NCBI RefSeq assembly: GCF_003946625.1
Contig: NZ_RHOR01000010.1
Span: 1 to 64,000 of the forward strand
Direction: 5' to 3'
DNA from: Companilactobacillus kedongensis
GTDB taxonomy: Bacteria; Bacillota; Bacilli; Lactobacillales; Lactobacillaceae
Length of the DNA stretch: 64,000 bases
The translations under genes were made by a program, and so were the position numbers. The notes under the pieces are model-generated. The model worked only from the letters and a program-made list of their open reading frames with translations, was not told the origin of the DNA and made no database searches. Shown here in pieces: positions 8,444 to 17,449 of the stretch; within the stretch, counting starts at the first letter, position 1; every line of letters starts with the position of its first letter.

Positions 8444-8794
8444 CAAAAAAACCATCAATTATTTTATATTAAAGATCATTAAAATCCATTTTATTAATTG
8501 GAGAACTGATTCTTTTACAGTACAACAACAATTGTCTAAAAAAATCCAATTAATGGTAATTAAATACCAATATATCAGCATTTACACATGCAGTGTTTTA
8601 TATGAACCATAACCTCTTTTCCTACTTTACACATTAAACTTTTTGTCAATTTTCTAAAACTATCTATAATCTTCTTATAATCTGATGATCAATGATCGTC
8701 AATCGGTGTGTTCATCGAGCATTAACACATCTAAGGTTAAAAAAGGATTTTTCTACTCATATAGTGATTTAGTTCACAATTGATGATAAAAAAA

Positions 8795-10150
8795 TCAATA
8801 GATTACATGAGACTTAGAATAAGCAAAGTATAAGATTACTCCAATGGCTAGCCAGCCTAGGTAGTTTAACCATGCGGAGCCTGGTAGATTAAACAATAGC
8901 AAGATACATACCAATGCTGATAACGTTGGAATAATTGATCCAAATGGAACCCTAAATGCACGTTTCAATTCTGGATGCTGTTTTCTTAATAGTAGAACTG
9001 CGACAGAAATCAGGAAGAAAATACATAATGAGCCGACATTGGCGAATGTGGCCAGTTTTTTGATGTCTAATAATCCTGAACATGTTGCAGTGATAATTCC
9101 GATGATCCAGAGTGCTTCATTAGGTGTTTGTGTCTTAGAATTTAACTTACTAAATCTAGCAGGTAAGAATCCCCCCCGACTCATTGACATAGCAATGTTT
9201 GAAGAAGCATAAATAAATGCCAAAATTACGGCAAGAATACCTAATATAGCCCCAAACGAAACAATTTCTGCTACGATTGGATGTTTTAAAGTAATCAAAA
9301 CAAATGACATTGCTTCGGGAACGTTCAGTAGATTATACTTAACGTCTCCAGTCATTACTAAACTGACAATAATATATAAGATAGTAGAAATAGTTAATGA
9401 AGCAATAATAGCAATTGGCAAGTTTCTTTGAACTTTCTTACAATCCTCAGCTGATGTTGCTAAAGCATCAAATCCTAAGAAAGAAAAGAATACCGTTGAA
9501 GCTCCTGTAAAAATTCCCTTTACCCCAAATGGTAAGAATGGTTTCCAGTTAGAAGTCCTGACATGAAATGCGCCAACAACCACGAATAGTAAGATAATAC
9601 CGATCTTTACTAAAACTAATACATCATTAACGACTTTACTTTCACTCATACCGCGAGTTAGTAATAAGGTTATTAATAGTACAACTATAACGGCCGGCAA
9701 ATTAATTAATCCACCGTTAAATGGAGACTGCACTAAACTTTCTGGCAAGAAGATATTTACTTCTTTCAAAAATGACGTTACATATCCTGTCCAACCTGTA
9801 GCAACCGTCGCTGTCGTTGTAATATAAACACCAAGTAGTGTCCAACCAGAAAAGAAGGCAATTTGTTCACCCATCGTTATCCATGAATAAACGTAGGCAC
9901 TACCTGAACTTGGGATTGTTGTTGTTAACTCTGAATAACACAATCCAATCAATGCACTAGCTAAAGCTGCTATTAAAAATGAAAATACTACACCCGGACC
10001 GGCATCCGTTGCGGCAACGATACCTGTCAAAACTAAAATACCAGTACCAATGATGGCTCCGATCCCCATAATTGTGAGATCAAAAAGCCCTAGTGTTTTG
10101 GGTTTATCCTGTGAAACGTTTATTAAATCTTCAATTGGCTTTCGTCGCAT
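8795..10150 (-). CDS. APC-family amino acid permease (YfnA/CAT-like)
   Basis: This 451-residue integral membrane permease has about twelve hydrophobic segments and the APC start GIGAIIGTGILVLTG. It resembles cationic or broad-range amino acid transporters of the YfnA type. It lies upstream of the glycine reductase operon on the same strand, separated by 435 bases with their own promoter. It could supply substrate, but specificity is not readable. An extended -10 promoter and a CodY-box-like site lie upstream. Confidence 0.85.
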   Translation of the reverse strand: MRRKPIEDLINVSQDKPKTLGLFDLTIMGIGAIIGTGILVLTGIVAATDAGPGVVFSFLIAALASALIGLCYSELTTTIPSSGSAYVYSWITMGEQIAFFSGWTLLGVYITTTATVATGWTGYVTSFLKEVNIFLPESLVQSPFNGGLINLPAVIVVLLITLLLTRGMSESKVVNDVLVLVKIGIILLFVVVGAFHVRTSNWKPFLPFGVKGIFTGASTVFFSFLGFDALATSAEDCKKVQRNLPIAIIASLTISTILYIIVSLVMTGDVKYNLLNVPEAMSFVLITLKHPIVAEIVSFGAILGILAVILAFIYASSNIAMSMSRGGFLPARFSKLNSKTQTPNEALWIIGIITATCSGLLDIKKLATFANVGSLCIFFLISVAVLLLRKQHPELKRAFRVPFGSIIPTLSALVCILLLFNLPGSAWLNYLGWLAIGVILYFAYSKSHVIY

Positions 10151-10194
10151 AATATCACCCTATCTCAAGCTTTTTTATAATTGAAATCTCTTTT

Positions 10195-10224
10195 ATCATA
10201 GCACGGTTTTTAAATGTTAACCAA
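10195..10224 (-). promoter_or_regulatory. Extended -10 promoter of the APC permease
   Basis: On the minus strand, TTGGTT (10224-10219), an 18-base spacer ending in TGC and TATGAT (10200-10195) form an extended -10 promoter, 45 bases before the permease ATG. Confidence 0.6.
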
Positions 10225-10247
10225 AATTTTGTGAATGTTTTAACAAA

Positions 10248-10262
10248 CATTTTCTGAAATTT
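10248..10262. promoter_or_regulatory. CodY-box-like site
   Basis: CATTTTCTGAAATTT matches the CodY box AATTTTCWGAAAATT at 13 of 15 positions. It lies immediately upstream of the -35 of the minus-strand permease. CodY repression of amino acid permeases is well established, but the site itself is a motif match only. Confidence 0.5.
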
Positions 10263-10670
10263 GGATTTTGCTTTATGATAATGTTTATAATTAATGAACA
10301 CTCGTATTTGTTAAATAATCACGCAGATCCACTGAAACAGCTAGCTTTTGTCACAATTAAGAGTGTTCATCGACGTACAGTGTATAAGCAGTGTATCAAC
10401 TTCGTAAACACTGTCAAATCAACGATAAAAAATTTCAAAAGAACAATATTTTAGTCATTTCAGAGCATTTTTAGCAATAAAACATCACTCTTTTTGATAA
10501 ATAAGCATTGCTATTGCTACATTCAAAGAGTATTTTATTAGGTATTCAAACCTAAAAAATGAATTTCATGAAGGGAAAGTCTAAATTTCCCTTTCAATAT
10601 TTTCATTATCTGTTAGAATGATTGTGAAAACATTATCAAACGGTTTTCGGAAATAAGGAGGTACAACATA

Positions 10671-12008
10671 ATGAATGAAGATGCTCAGCTCAAAAGAAAT
10701 ATTGGCTTTTGGGCTGCTCTTTCAACGGTTATCGGAACAGCAATAGGTGGAGGGGTATTTTTTAAAACACCTGTTGTTACAGAAGTAACTGGTTCTTCTA
10801 GTCTTACATTATTCAGTTGGTTACTAGGGGGACTAATAACGATTGCCGCTGGACTTACTACTGCAGAACTATCTGCTGCTATTCCAGAAACAGGTGGTAT
10901 GGTTGAATACATCAACCACACTTATGGGAAGACACCGTCATTTATGCTCGGTTGGGCAGAAATGGTTATCTACTTCCCTGCTAATATCTCTGCTTTATCA
11001 ATTATTTTTAGTACACAGCTGATCCACCTATTAGGTATGGACCTTAAATATTTGATACCTATGGCATTAGTAGTTGCATTATCAATCACCTTGATCAACT
11101 TATGCGGATCAAAATACGGTGGTGGATTCCAAACATTTACTACTGTTTTTAAATTAATTCCTATCGCACTTATAATTGTTTTTGGATTATTCTCAAAAAA
11201 TGGTGGTCCAGTTCCTCTATTTCCAGTTAAAGCCGGAACAGATATCAATTTCTTAACTGGTCTTGGTCATGGACTTCTTGCCACAATGTTTGCCTATGAT
11301 GGATGGATTCAAGTAGGTAATATTGCTGGAGAGCTAAAGAATCCTAAAAAGGATCTTCCAAGAGCCATCATCTTTGGATTACTAGGAATTACTGTTATTT
11401 ATCTATTTATTAACTTTGTCTTTTTGAAATCATTACCTATTGGTAGCATCGTTGGTAACGAAAATACTGCTGCTGATGCTGCTAAAGTAATTTTTGGTGA
11501 CTTCGGTGGTAGATTGGTTACAATCGGAATTTTGATTTCTGTATATGGTGCCATCAATGGTTATACAATGACAGGATTAAGAATTCCTTATGCCATGGCC
11601 TTGGATAAGACTTTACCATTTAGTAAACAACTATCTAAGTTGTCTAAATTCGGTATTCCAACTGCCGCTGCATTAGTTCAATTATTCATTGCCTTTATCA
11701 TGGTATTCTTAGGAGATTTCAATACACTAACAGATATGCTAGTCTTCGTAATTTGGATCTTCTATACTATGACATTTGCTGCAACAATTATTTTAAGAAA
11801 ACGTGAACCTGAACTAAAACGTCCTTATAAAGCTCTTCTCTATCCATTCACTCCAATCGTTGCCATTTTGGGTGGTGTCTTCATTGTCGTTTCAACGATC
11901 TTCACTCAAACATCCTTGGCATTACTTGGACTTGGTATCACTTTGTTAGGATTGCCTGTTTACGCATATGCGAGAAAACATAATCATATCTCTAAAGATT
12001 CTGATTAA
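10671..12008 (+). CDS. APC-family amino acid permease (LAT/SteT-like)
   Basis: This 445-residue membrane permease has about twelve hydrophobic segments. The N-terminal GTAIGGGVFFKTP matches the LAT branch of the APC superfamily, which includes the serine/threonine exchanger SteT. AAGGAGG precedes the ATG, and TGtTAGAAT at 10611-10619 is an extended -10. It is transcribed away from the other permease, and a terminator follows. The 520-base region between the two also holds the repeated GTGTTCAT motif; no T-box was recognised there. Confidence 0.85.
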   Translation: MNEDAQLKRNIGFWAALSTVIGTAIGGGVFFKTPVVTEVTGSSSLTLFSWLLGGLITIAAGLTTAELSAAIPETGGMVEYINHTYGKTPSFMLGWAEMVIYFPANISALSIIFSTQLIHLLGMDLKYLIPMALVVALSITLINLCGSKYGGGFQTFTTVFKLIPIALIIVFGLFSKNGGPVPLFPVKAGTDINFLTGLGHGLLATMFAYDGWIQVGNIAGELKNPKKDLPRAIIFGLLGITVIYLFINFVFLKSLPIGSIVGNENTAADAAKVIFGDFGGRLVTIGILISVYGAINGYTMTGLRIPYAMALDKTLPFSKQLSKLSKFGIPTAAALVQLFIAFIMVFLGDFNTLTDMLVFVIWIFYTMTFAATIILRKREPELKRPYKALLYPFTPIVAILGGVFIVVSTIFTQTSLALLGLGITLLGLPVYAYARKHNHISKDSD

Positions 12009-12019
12009 TATTTATTAAG

Positions 12020-12057
12020 GCAATCTTCTTGGCATCCGATTGGGAGATTGCTTTTTA
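12020..12057 (+). terminator. Terminator after the APC permease
   Basis: GCAATCT (12020-12026) pairs with AGATTGC (12045-12051), followed by five Ts. Confidence 0.65.
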
Positions 12058-12088
12058 TTCGGGAATAAATATCTAGGGGGTAGTAAAA

Positions 12089-12274
12089 TTGTCAGAAAAA
12101 TTAACCACTGCAAGGATCAAGGCAAATAAAAAATGGGACGAAAATCATAAAGAACGTATAAGATACTTACATTCTCGGTCATCAGCTAAGAGTTTTATAA
12201 ATAATCGAGCTACTCTCGATGATATTGAAGCTCTACGAGAACTTTTAGATAAAAGAAAAAGTAAATTAGTATAA
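12089..12274 (+). CDS. Small basic protein of unknown function
   Basis: A 61-residue protein starts at TTG after AGGGGG. It is rich in Lys and Arg, with a predicted helical ARIKANKKWDENHKERIRYL segment and a second acidic-basic helix (ATLDDIEALRELL). Similar small proteins occur in lactobacilli and enterococci, but I know no function. Nucleic acid binding is possible from charge alone. It is followed by the palindromic repeat at 12285. Confidence 0.6.
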   Translation: MSEKLTTARIKANKKWDENHKERIRYLHSRSSAKSFINNRATLDDIEALRELLDKRKSKLV

Positions 12275-12284
12275 AAAAGTGTAA

Positions 12285-12412
12285 CAAAACATGGTCAGCT
12301 TTCGAGCATTAAGACAAATGGCTCCAGTAATCCGATTTTGGATTACTGGAGCCATTTGTCTTAAGCGGAAAAAGTTACGTTTAAAGTGAAAATAGTTATG
12401 TCACAGCACCTT
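12285..12412. repeat. Long-stem palindromic repeat, copy 1
   Basis: A 25-bp perfect inverted repeat (12309-12333 with 12340-12364, 6-base loop) is flanked by AACATGGTCA on the left and a GTTATGTCACAG-like motif on the right. The same core and flanks recur at 45457-45612 with scattered differences, so this is a dispersed element rather than a local terminator. It has a MITE- or REP-like organisation with no coding capacity. Confidence 0.75.
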
Positions 12413-12506
12413 ATTTGTATTAATTATCAAAAACAGTTAACTAACCCTAACAATAAAAAAAGTTGTATAACTTCCTTGAAAATATTTGTTTTGTAGGAGG
12501 TCCCCT

Positions 12507-13145
12507 ATGAAAAAGCACTCAGTTAGTAAAGGATTAACAATCATTTTTTATCTATTTGTTTATCAATTATGTACCATTCCTTTTATCGTGGGTATGGCAA
12601 TCAGTAATCACATCGGTTATCTAATTATAACTGCAATATCATTGGTGATTTTTGGATTCTTTCTTTATTCACTCTGGAAGTATTTTAAAAAGGATTTCTC
12701 TTTTAAAGTCAATGTGACTAAAAAGATTCCTTTAGAATTGGCTATCTTCATTGTTGCTATTATTGTGATTGGATATGCTAGCGAATTCTTTCCAGAATCC
12801 GGTAATCAAAAAATGGTTCTGGATCAATTGCATAATAATACGATCAATGCTGTTTTAACGTCGGTATTTCTTGGACCAATAGCTGAAGAATTAATATTTC
12901 GAGGATTGATTGCTAAATTATTTTTTCCTAAAATAACTGATTATAAAACTGCATTTTGGTATATTCTGGTTTCTTCGTTGGCCTTTGGATTTGCTCACGT
13001 GACAAGTCTTAGTTTGACTATCATTCCATACATCTTAATGGGTGTTGTTCTATCTTTGGCCTATGTCAGATTTGGAAACATTCGTTACAGTATCTTTTTA
13101 CATTTCCTAAATAACTTGATCGCAACTATTTTGGTTATTCTATAG
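12507..13145 (+). CDS. CPBP-family intramembrane metalloprotease
   Basis: This 212-residue multi-pass membrane protein has the Abi/CPBP motifs EELIFRG (Glu127, Glu128, Arg132), FGFAH (His164) and a C-terminal HFLNN. These form the metal site of Rce1-like proteases. In lactobacilli such proteins are often linked to bacteriocin self-immunity or membrane protein processing. AGGAGGTCCCCT directly before ATG 12507 decides the start; an upstream TTG in frame has no ribosome site. Confidence 0.82.
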   Translation: MKKHSVSKGLTIIFYLFVYQLCTIPFIVGMAISNHIGYLIITAISLVIFGFFLYSLWKYFKKDFSFKVNVTKKIPLELAIFIVAIIVIGYASEFFPESGNQKMVLDQLHNNTINAVLTSVFLGPIAEELIFRGLIAKLFFPKITDYKTAFWYILVSSLAFGFAHVTSLSLTIIPYILMGVVLSLAYVRFGNIRYSIFLHFLNNLIATILVIL

Positions 13146-13199
13146 AAGATATTCTATTTACCTCTGATATAATTGAACTATTACTGGAGGATTTAAAAT

Positions 13200-13775
13200 A
13201 TGGATAATCAAAGGATACGTTCCAGGTCAGAAATGCATAGAAGGCGTAAACCTCCAAAACCATTTTATAAACGAATATGGTTCATTATTTTAATCGTAAT
13301 CATTGGACTATTTATTGTTATCAGCCTTGTTAAACCAAAAAATAACAGTAAAACTTCTGAAACAAAAACCGAACAAACTACTAAGAATTATTCCAAAATA
13401 AACAAATCGATAGCCTCAAAGTTGAAGATGGACAAAGGATTTGCGAATGGAACTCTTGATGAAAATGGTAAGCCAACTGATAACGGGACTCCCAACAATG
13501 CTTTTGCATGGTCAAACGGAGTTGTTAAAGTAAAAATGGTAGATAAAGATCGAATCAATGTTCATGTCGTGACTGAATTTAAAGATTTGCCCGCTGCTAA
13601 CAAAAATGAAGTTGCTCTCAAAGCACAAAACATAGCGCTGATAGGACTTGCAAAACACGAAAAAGTAAAACAGAAAACCTATAAAGAAGGAGTCTACACT
13701 ATTATCTTTTGTGATGGCGAAAATGTCGGCCATTCCAAAATGTCCAACTATAAGGAATTTAAGTGGAATAAATAA
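13200..13775 (+). CDS. Membrane-anchored protein of unknown function
   Basis: A 191-residue protein has a basic N-terminus (RSEMHRRRKPPKPF), one membrane segment at about residues 27-45, a Lys/Thr-rich linker and an extracellular domain of about 110 residues. I do not recognise the domain. The topology suggests a cell-envelope protein with its C-terminus outside. It follows the CPBP gene by 55 bases with its own ribosome site and may be co-transcribed with it. Confidence 0.6.
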   Translation: MDNQRIRSRSEMHRRRKPPKPFYKRIWFIILIVIIGLFIVISLVKPKNNSKTSETKTEQTTKNYSKINKSIASKLKMDKGFANGTLDENGKPTDNGTPNNAFAWSNGVVKVKMVDKDRINVHVVTEFKDLPAANKNEVALKAQNIALIGLAKHEKVKQKTYKEGVYTIIFCDGENVGHSKMSNYKEFKWNK

Positions 13776-13783
13776 CCGATTCT

Positions 13784-14194
13784 CTATTGCAATTTCTTTT
13801 TCAATATACTTATTGCTTCCGCTACGTCGCTATAATAATTAATATCTCCAAAATAACTAGAGCCTGCTATCATTGCCGATAGTTGACTCTTATTTTTATT
13901 GTGTAAAATTATAACCGATTTTTCGATCTTTTCGGCATATGCTAATTCGTATCCAACACCCAAACTTGGATTACTGGTCTCTGCTACTACTAGATCACTC
14001 TCTTTTAGCCAAGCGATATCTCTATTTCTAATGTGGCTATTATCCAATTTATCCTGGCCGTTAACGGATAATTTATAGTCGCCAATATGTTCTGTTAGAA
14101 CTTCATTATCAATTTTTAAATAGTCGATTATTTTTCTATAGACATCGACATCTTTTCTACCACCACGAATCGAACCTGCAAAATATATTTTCAT
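13784..14194 (-). CDS. DNPH1/Rcl-like 2'-deoxynucleoside 5'-phosphate N-hydrolase
   Basis: This 136-residue protein has the N-terminal MKIYFAGSIRGGR and the ETSNPSLGVGYEL motif of the DNPH1 (Rcl) branch of the nucleoside deoxyribosyltransferase family. The Glu in GVGYEL and the upstream Asp (LDNSHIRNRD) are likely catalytic. Members cleave the N-glycosidic bond of deoxynucleotides and serve in salvage or nucleotide pool cleaning. It converges on the 13200 gene with 8 bases between stops. A plain deoxyribosyltransferase is the alternative. Confidence 0.75.
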   Translation of the reverse strand: MKIYFAGSIRGGRKDVDVYRKIIDYLKIDNEVLTEHIGDYKLSVNGQDKLDNSHIRNRDIAWLKESDLVVAETSNPSLGVGYELAYAEKIEKSVIILHNKNKSQLSAMIAGSSYFGDINYYSDVAEAISILKKKLQ

Positions 14195-14300
14195 CCAATC
14201 ACACTATTCCCTATTCTTGTTTAAAATAAATTATATAACAATTTACATTCATATTTTGATAATTTATGCTATACATAAAACATATGTTATGGGGGTAACT

Positions 14301-14864
14301 ATGAAAAAATTAATCAGCACCGGATTGCTTTTAGCAGTGACCTTCTCGTTAGTCGGATGTTCTAACGGCAACAAACAATCAGCTGATACGCATAAGAAGG
14401 ACACAACTACTGCGGTCAAGAAGAAGTCGACACATAAGAAGAAAGCAAAAAAGTCTACGAAGAAAAATACTGGAGAAACAGCGTCATCCACTAACAATCA
14501 AACCACTGACCAATTAGCGGCTAATCAGCAGACTCAAACTAACCAATCGAGTCAACAATCCCAACCAACTCAACAAAGTAATGGTATCTCTTATGATGAA
14601 AATACTTTGAGCGGTTTTGTTAATAAATATGGTATGTCACCTGCTGCTTATAAGATGCAAAACAGTGGTATGTCAGCCTATGAAGCACTTAAAAGTACTC
14701 CAAATTATCTGGAAACTTTTGGTGAACAACAGTCAGAGAGTCAAATGGATCGCGGTCTAATGGACCATAATGGAAATATGACTGACAAAGGTATGCAATG
14801 GGAAAATCATACTGACGATCAATCTGACCAAGATTATGATCAGAACAATGATTTTGAATATTAA
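14301..14864 (+). CDS. Secreted lipoprotein with Lys/Thr/Gln-rich linker
   Basis: This 187-residue protein starts at ATG 14301 after GGGGG. Its signal peptide ends in the lipobox SLVGC (Cys20), so it should be lipid-anchored outside the membrane. A low-complexity spacer of Lys/Thr then Gln/Thr/Asn follows (about 30-100), then a short folded region with YGMSPAAYKMQNSGMSAYEAL. The last 40 residues are Asp/Gln-rich. Function is unknown. A terminator follows directly. Confidence 0.7.
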   Translation: MKKLISTGLLLAVTFSLVGCSNGNKQSADTHKKDTTTAVKKKSTHKKKAKKSTKKNTGETASSTNNQTTDQLAANQQTQTNQSSQQSQPTQQSNGISYDENTLSGFVNKYGMSPAAYKMQNSGMSAYEALKSTPNYLETFGEQQSESQMDRGLMDHNGNMTDKGMQWENHTDDQSDQDYDQNNDFEY

Positions 14865-14866
14865 TT

Positions 14867-14896
14867 CAATCATCTTAAATAGATGATTGTTTTTTA
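14867..14896 (+). terminator. Terminator after the lipoprotein gene
   Basis: CAATCATCT pairs perfectly with AGATGATTG around a 5-base loop and is followed by six Ts. Confidence 0.8.
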
Positions 14897-14992
14897 ATTT
14901 ATAGCAGTATTTAGTTGCTAAAGACTACTCAAAAAAATAGAATATGAGTAACAGGTTTACAGTAAGAAATTATTAGGAAAAAGGCGAATGAA

Positions 14993-15619
14993 ATGAAATT
15001 ATTAATTATTGGTGCAACCGGACCGACTGGTAGAAAAGTCATTGAATCCGCACTCGACTTAGGAGATACAGTAACAGCATTTGCCAGACATACTGAATCT
15101 TTAAATGACATCAAGGATAAGATCAACATTATCCCTGGAGATGCTATTTTAACTGCTGATTTGGAAAAGGCCATGATCGGACAAGATGCTGTTATTTCAA
15201 CTTTAGGACGTGGCGGATCGATCCATGCTCATAATCTATTTACGCGCGCAGCTGTTTCAGTAGTCAATTCCTGTAATCACACTGAAGTTCCACGCTTGAT
15301 CTGGTTATCATCTTTTGGAGTTGGCGATACATTCAAAGATGCTACTCCTACTCAAAAAATCGCTTATAGAACATTTTTGCGAAATATTTATGCTAATAAA
15401 AAAGCCTCTGAACAGATCATTCATGCTAGCAAATTAAATTGGACGATTGTTTACCCTTCTGCTCTAACAAATGGAAGTGCCAAGGGTAAATTCAAAGCAG
15501 ACGATCATATTAAAATGCATGGTATCCCCATGATCAGTCGTAGTGATGTCGCTGATTTCTTATGCACCGCCGCTCATGATGATAAGTGGATTCACAGAAA
15601 TGCTGTCATTACTGATTAA
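14993..15619 (+). CDS. NAD(P)-binding SDR-like oxidoreductase
   Basis: This 208-residue protein has the Rossmann start LLIIGATGPTGRKV and the atypical SDR (NAD(P)H-binding) layout, without a clear YxxxK catalytic pair. Relatives include flavin reductase-like and NmrA-like proteins, so the substrate is unknown. It is followed after 26 bases by an alpha/beta hydrolase in the same direction, probably an operon. Confidence 0.75.
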   Translation: MKLLIIGATGPTGRKVIESALDLGDTVTAFARHTESLNDIKDKINIIPGDAILTADLEKAMIGQDAVISTLGRGGSIHAHNLFTRAAVSVVNSCNHTEVPRLIWLSSFGVGDTFKDATPTQKIAYRTFLRNIYANKKASEQIIHASKLNWTIVYPSALTNGSAKGKFKADDHIKMHGIPMISRSDVADFLCTAAHDDKWIHRNAVITD

Positions 15620-15645
15620 TTAGTTTTATTTATTGAGGAGTTAAT

Positions 15646-16359
15646 ATGAAGAAATTTACCAAGTGGATAATTGCTATTATTCTTGGATTATTTATCATTA
15701 CAATATCTACTTATTTGGTAGTAAAAAGTAAAGAGTACGAGCCTTCAACGGCTGCCATGAATGCAGCGACAACCACTACTACAGTTGAAAATAGTATCAA
15801 ATTTCAAGGTGACGATACTAGACCCGCCATAATTTTTTATCCAGGAGCTTTAGTGGAACCAAAGAGTTACAGCATTTGGGCTAATGAGGTTGCAAAAGCT
15901 GGTTATTCAGTCTATATTGTCAGATTTCCTTTGGACCTAGCAGTTATGAATGCAAATGCGGCGTCAAAGATTCAGGCAAATAAACCATATGTTATCGGCG
16001 GACATTCACTTGGCGGTACTATGGCTGCTCGCTATGCGCATAACAATACTAAGGAATTAAAAGGTCTCTTTTTCTTGGCCAGTTATCCTGAAAAGAAAAT
16101 TAACCTTAGACATCTCAAAGAACCGGTTCTCTCAATAACTGCCAGTCAAGACGGTGTCTTAAATGAATCTAGCTATAAAAAAGCTAAGAAACTACTACCT
16201 GCATCTACTAAATATTTAGTAATAAACGGTGGTAATCATGCAGGATTTGGTAGTTATGGCAAACAAAAAGGTGACAATAAATCTAGCATCAAAAATATTG
16301 ACCAACAAAAAGTCGTAGCCAGTTTGTTGATTCATTGGTTGGATAGTAAGGTCAAATAG
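15646..16359 (+). CDS. Membrane-anchored alpha/beta hydrolase
   Basis: This 237-residue protein has an N-terminal hydrophobic segment (about 8-27) acting as anchor or signal. A hydrolase domain follows, with nucleophile elbow GGHSLGGT, a likely acid in SQDGVL and a His in GGNHAGFG. The last motif and overall layout resemble alpha/beta hydrolases annotated as YdeN or carboxylesterase-like. Substrate is unknown. TGAGGAG precedes the ATG, and a bidirectional terminator follows. Confidence 0.78.
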   Translation: MKKFTKWIIAIILGLFIITISTYLVVKSKEYEPSTAAMNAATTTTTVENSIKFQGDDTRPAIIFYPGALVEPKSYSIWANEVAKAGYSVYIVRFPLDLAVMNANAASKIQANKPYVIGGHSLGGTMAARYAHNNTKELKGLFFLASYPEKKINLRHLKEPVLSITASQDGVLNESSYKKAKKLLPASTKYLVINGGNHAGFGSYGKQKGDNKSSIKNIDQQKVVASLLIHWLDSKVK

Positions 16360-16400
16360 TGTTCATTGGATGTCGCTGAAGATTTCCTTTAATAACATAA

Positions 16401-16455
16401 AAAATCCCTTCAATATACATTTTCAAATACGTATATTGAGGGGATTTTTATTTTA
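16401..16455. terminator. Bidirectional terminator
   Basis: An 18-bp stem (16401-16418 with 16431-16448, one mismatch) with A and T runs on both sides lies between the convergent hydrolase and MDR genes. Confidence 0.8.
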
Positions 16456-16502
16456 AATTAAATTTCAATTCAGCCGGAGTACACAAGGTGGCATCCAAAA
16501 TA

Positions 16503-17438
16503 CTACTTCAACAACACAACTTTTCCAAAGACATGATTATCTTCATAGTAATCCTGGGCATCTTTAACACCTGCCGCAGTTAATGGATATGTCTGTTGCA
16601 CATTTAATTTAACCTTTCCATCGGCGACTAATTTAACTACTTTGCTCAGCGGATTATCAAATTTTCCACTTAAATACATGGCGTTGACTTGATACTTAGC
16701 AGCTAATCGATCATCTGGTTCTTCTACAAGTGATACTAGACGACCATTTTTCTTTAACACTTCAAAACTATTTTTATAAGTGTAGTGTCCCACTGTATCA
16801 ATGACTAAATCTAAATCAGATAATTCTTCTTCAAATTTCTCTGTATGATAATCAATTACCCGACTGGCACCTAATTGTTTCAAAGCTTTAGTATTACGGT
16901 CACTGGCAGTCGTATACACGGTTGCACCACTGTTTTTGGCCAATTGAATAGCCATCGAACCTACTCCTCCAGCGCCACCATGAATAAGTACTTTTTGACC
17001 TGCCTTCAATTGTCCCAAATCAAATAAGGCATTGTAAGCTGGAATAGAAGTCATCGGTAAAGCTGCTGCAACCTCTACTGGAATATTATCTGCTACTTTA
17101 GCAGCCTTACTTTGTCCCAAGATCGCATAATCAGAATAAGCTCCGAATCCTTTGACACCGACCATTCCACAAACGGTATCACCAATATTGAATTTTTCAA
17201 CTTCCGAACCCATATCAATGACTTTACCAACTACATCAGTTCCTGTTATGGCTGGCATATCTAGAGCAAAATCATTTTTAAAAACACCTTCACGAACAGC
17301 AATATCAAATGGAGCTACTGAACTTCCAGCTACTTTTATCAATAACTGTTTAGGTTTCAACTCCGGAATATCAATCATCTGATCTCTAAATTTACTGCTA
17401 TCTCCATAATTATCAATAACAATTGCATTTGTTTGCAT
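16503..17438 (-). CDS. Zinc-independent MDR-family NADP-dependent quinone oxidoreductase
   Basis: This 311-residue medium-chain dehydrogenase has the quinone oxidoreductase layout: a GroES-like N-terminal domain, GTDVVGKV, and the nucleotide motif HGGAGGVGSMA. Zinc-binding Cys residues of alcohol dehydrogenases are absent. It likely reduces quinones or reactive enals with NADPH. GGGGGATGTCAT precedes the ATG. It follows the DHA2 exporter by 11 bases, suggesting joint expression, perhaps for detoxification. Confidence 0.85.
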   Translation of the reverse strand: MQTNAIVIDNYGDSSKFRDQMIDIPELKPKQLLIKVAGSSVAPFDIAVREGVFKNDFALDMPAITGTDVVGKVIDMGSEVEKFNIGDTVCGMVGVKGFGAYSDYAILGQSKAAKVADNIPVEVAAALPMTSIPAYNALFDLGQLKAGQKVLIHGGAGGVGSMAIQLAKNSGATVYTTASDRNTKALKQLGASRVIDYHTEKFEEELSDLDLVIDTVGHYTYKNSFEVLKKNGRLVSLVEEPDDRLAAKYQVNAMYLSGKFDNPLSKVVKLVADGKVKLNVQQTYPLTAAGVKDAQDYYEDNHVFGKVVLLK

Positions 17439-17449
17439 ATGACATCCCC

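Noticed and set aside
8360-8794. Possible glycine riboswitch upstream of the grd operon
   Set aside because: The predicted leader is only about 40 bases and shows no tandem glycine aptamer pattern.
10263-10670. T-box leader for the permease
   Set aside because: No T-box sequence (TGGNACCGCG-like) or specifier-loop layout was found; the promoter lies close to the gene.
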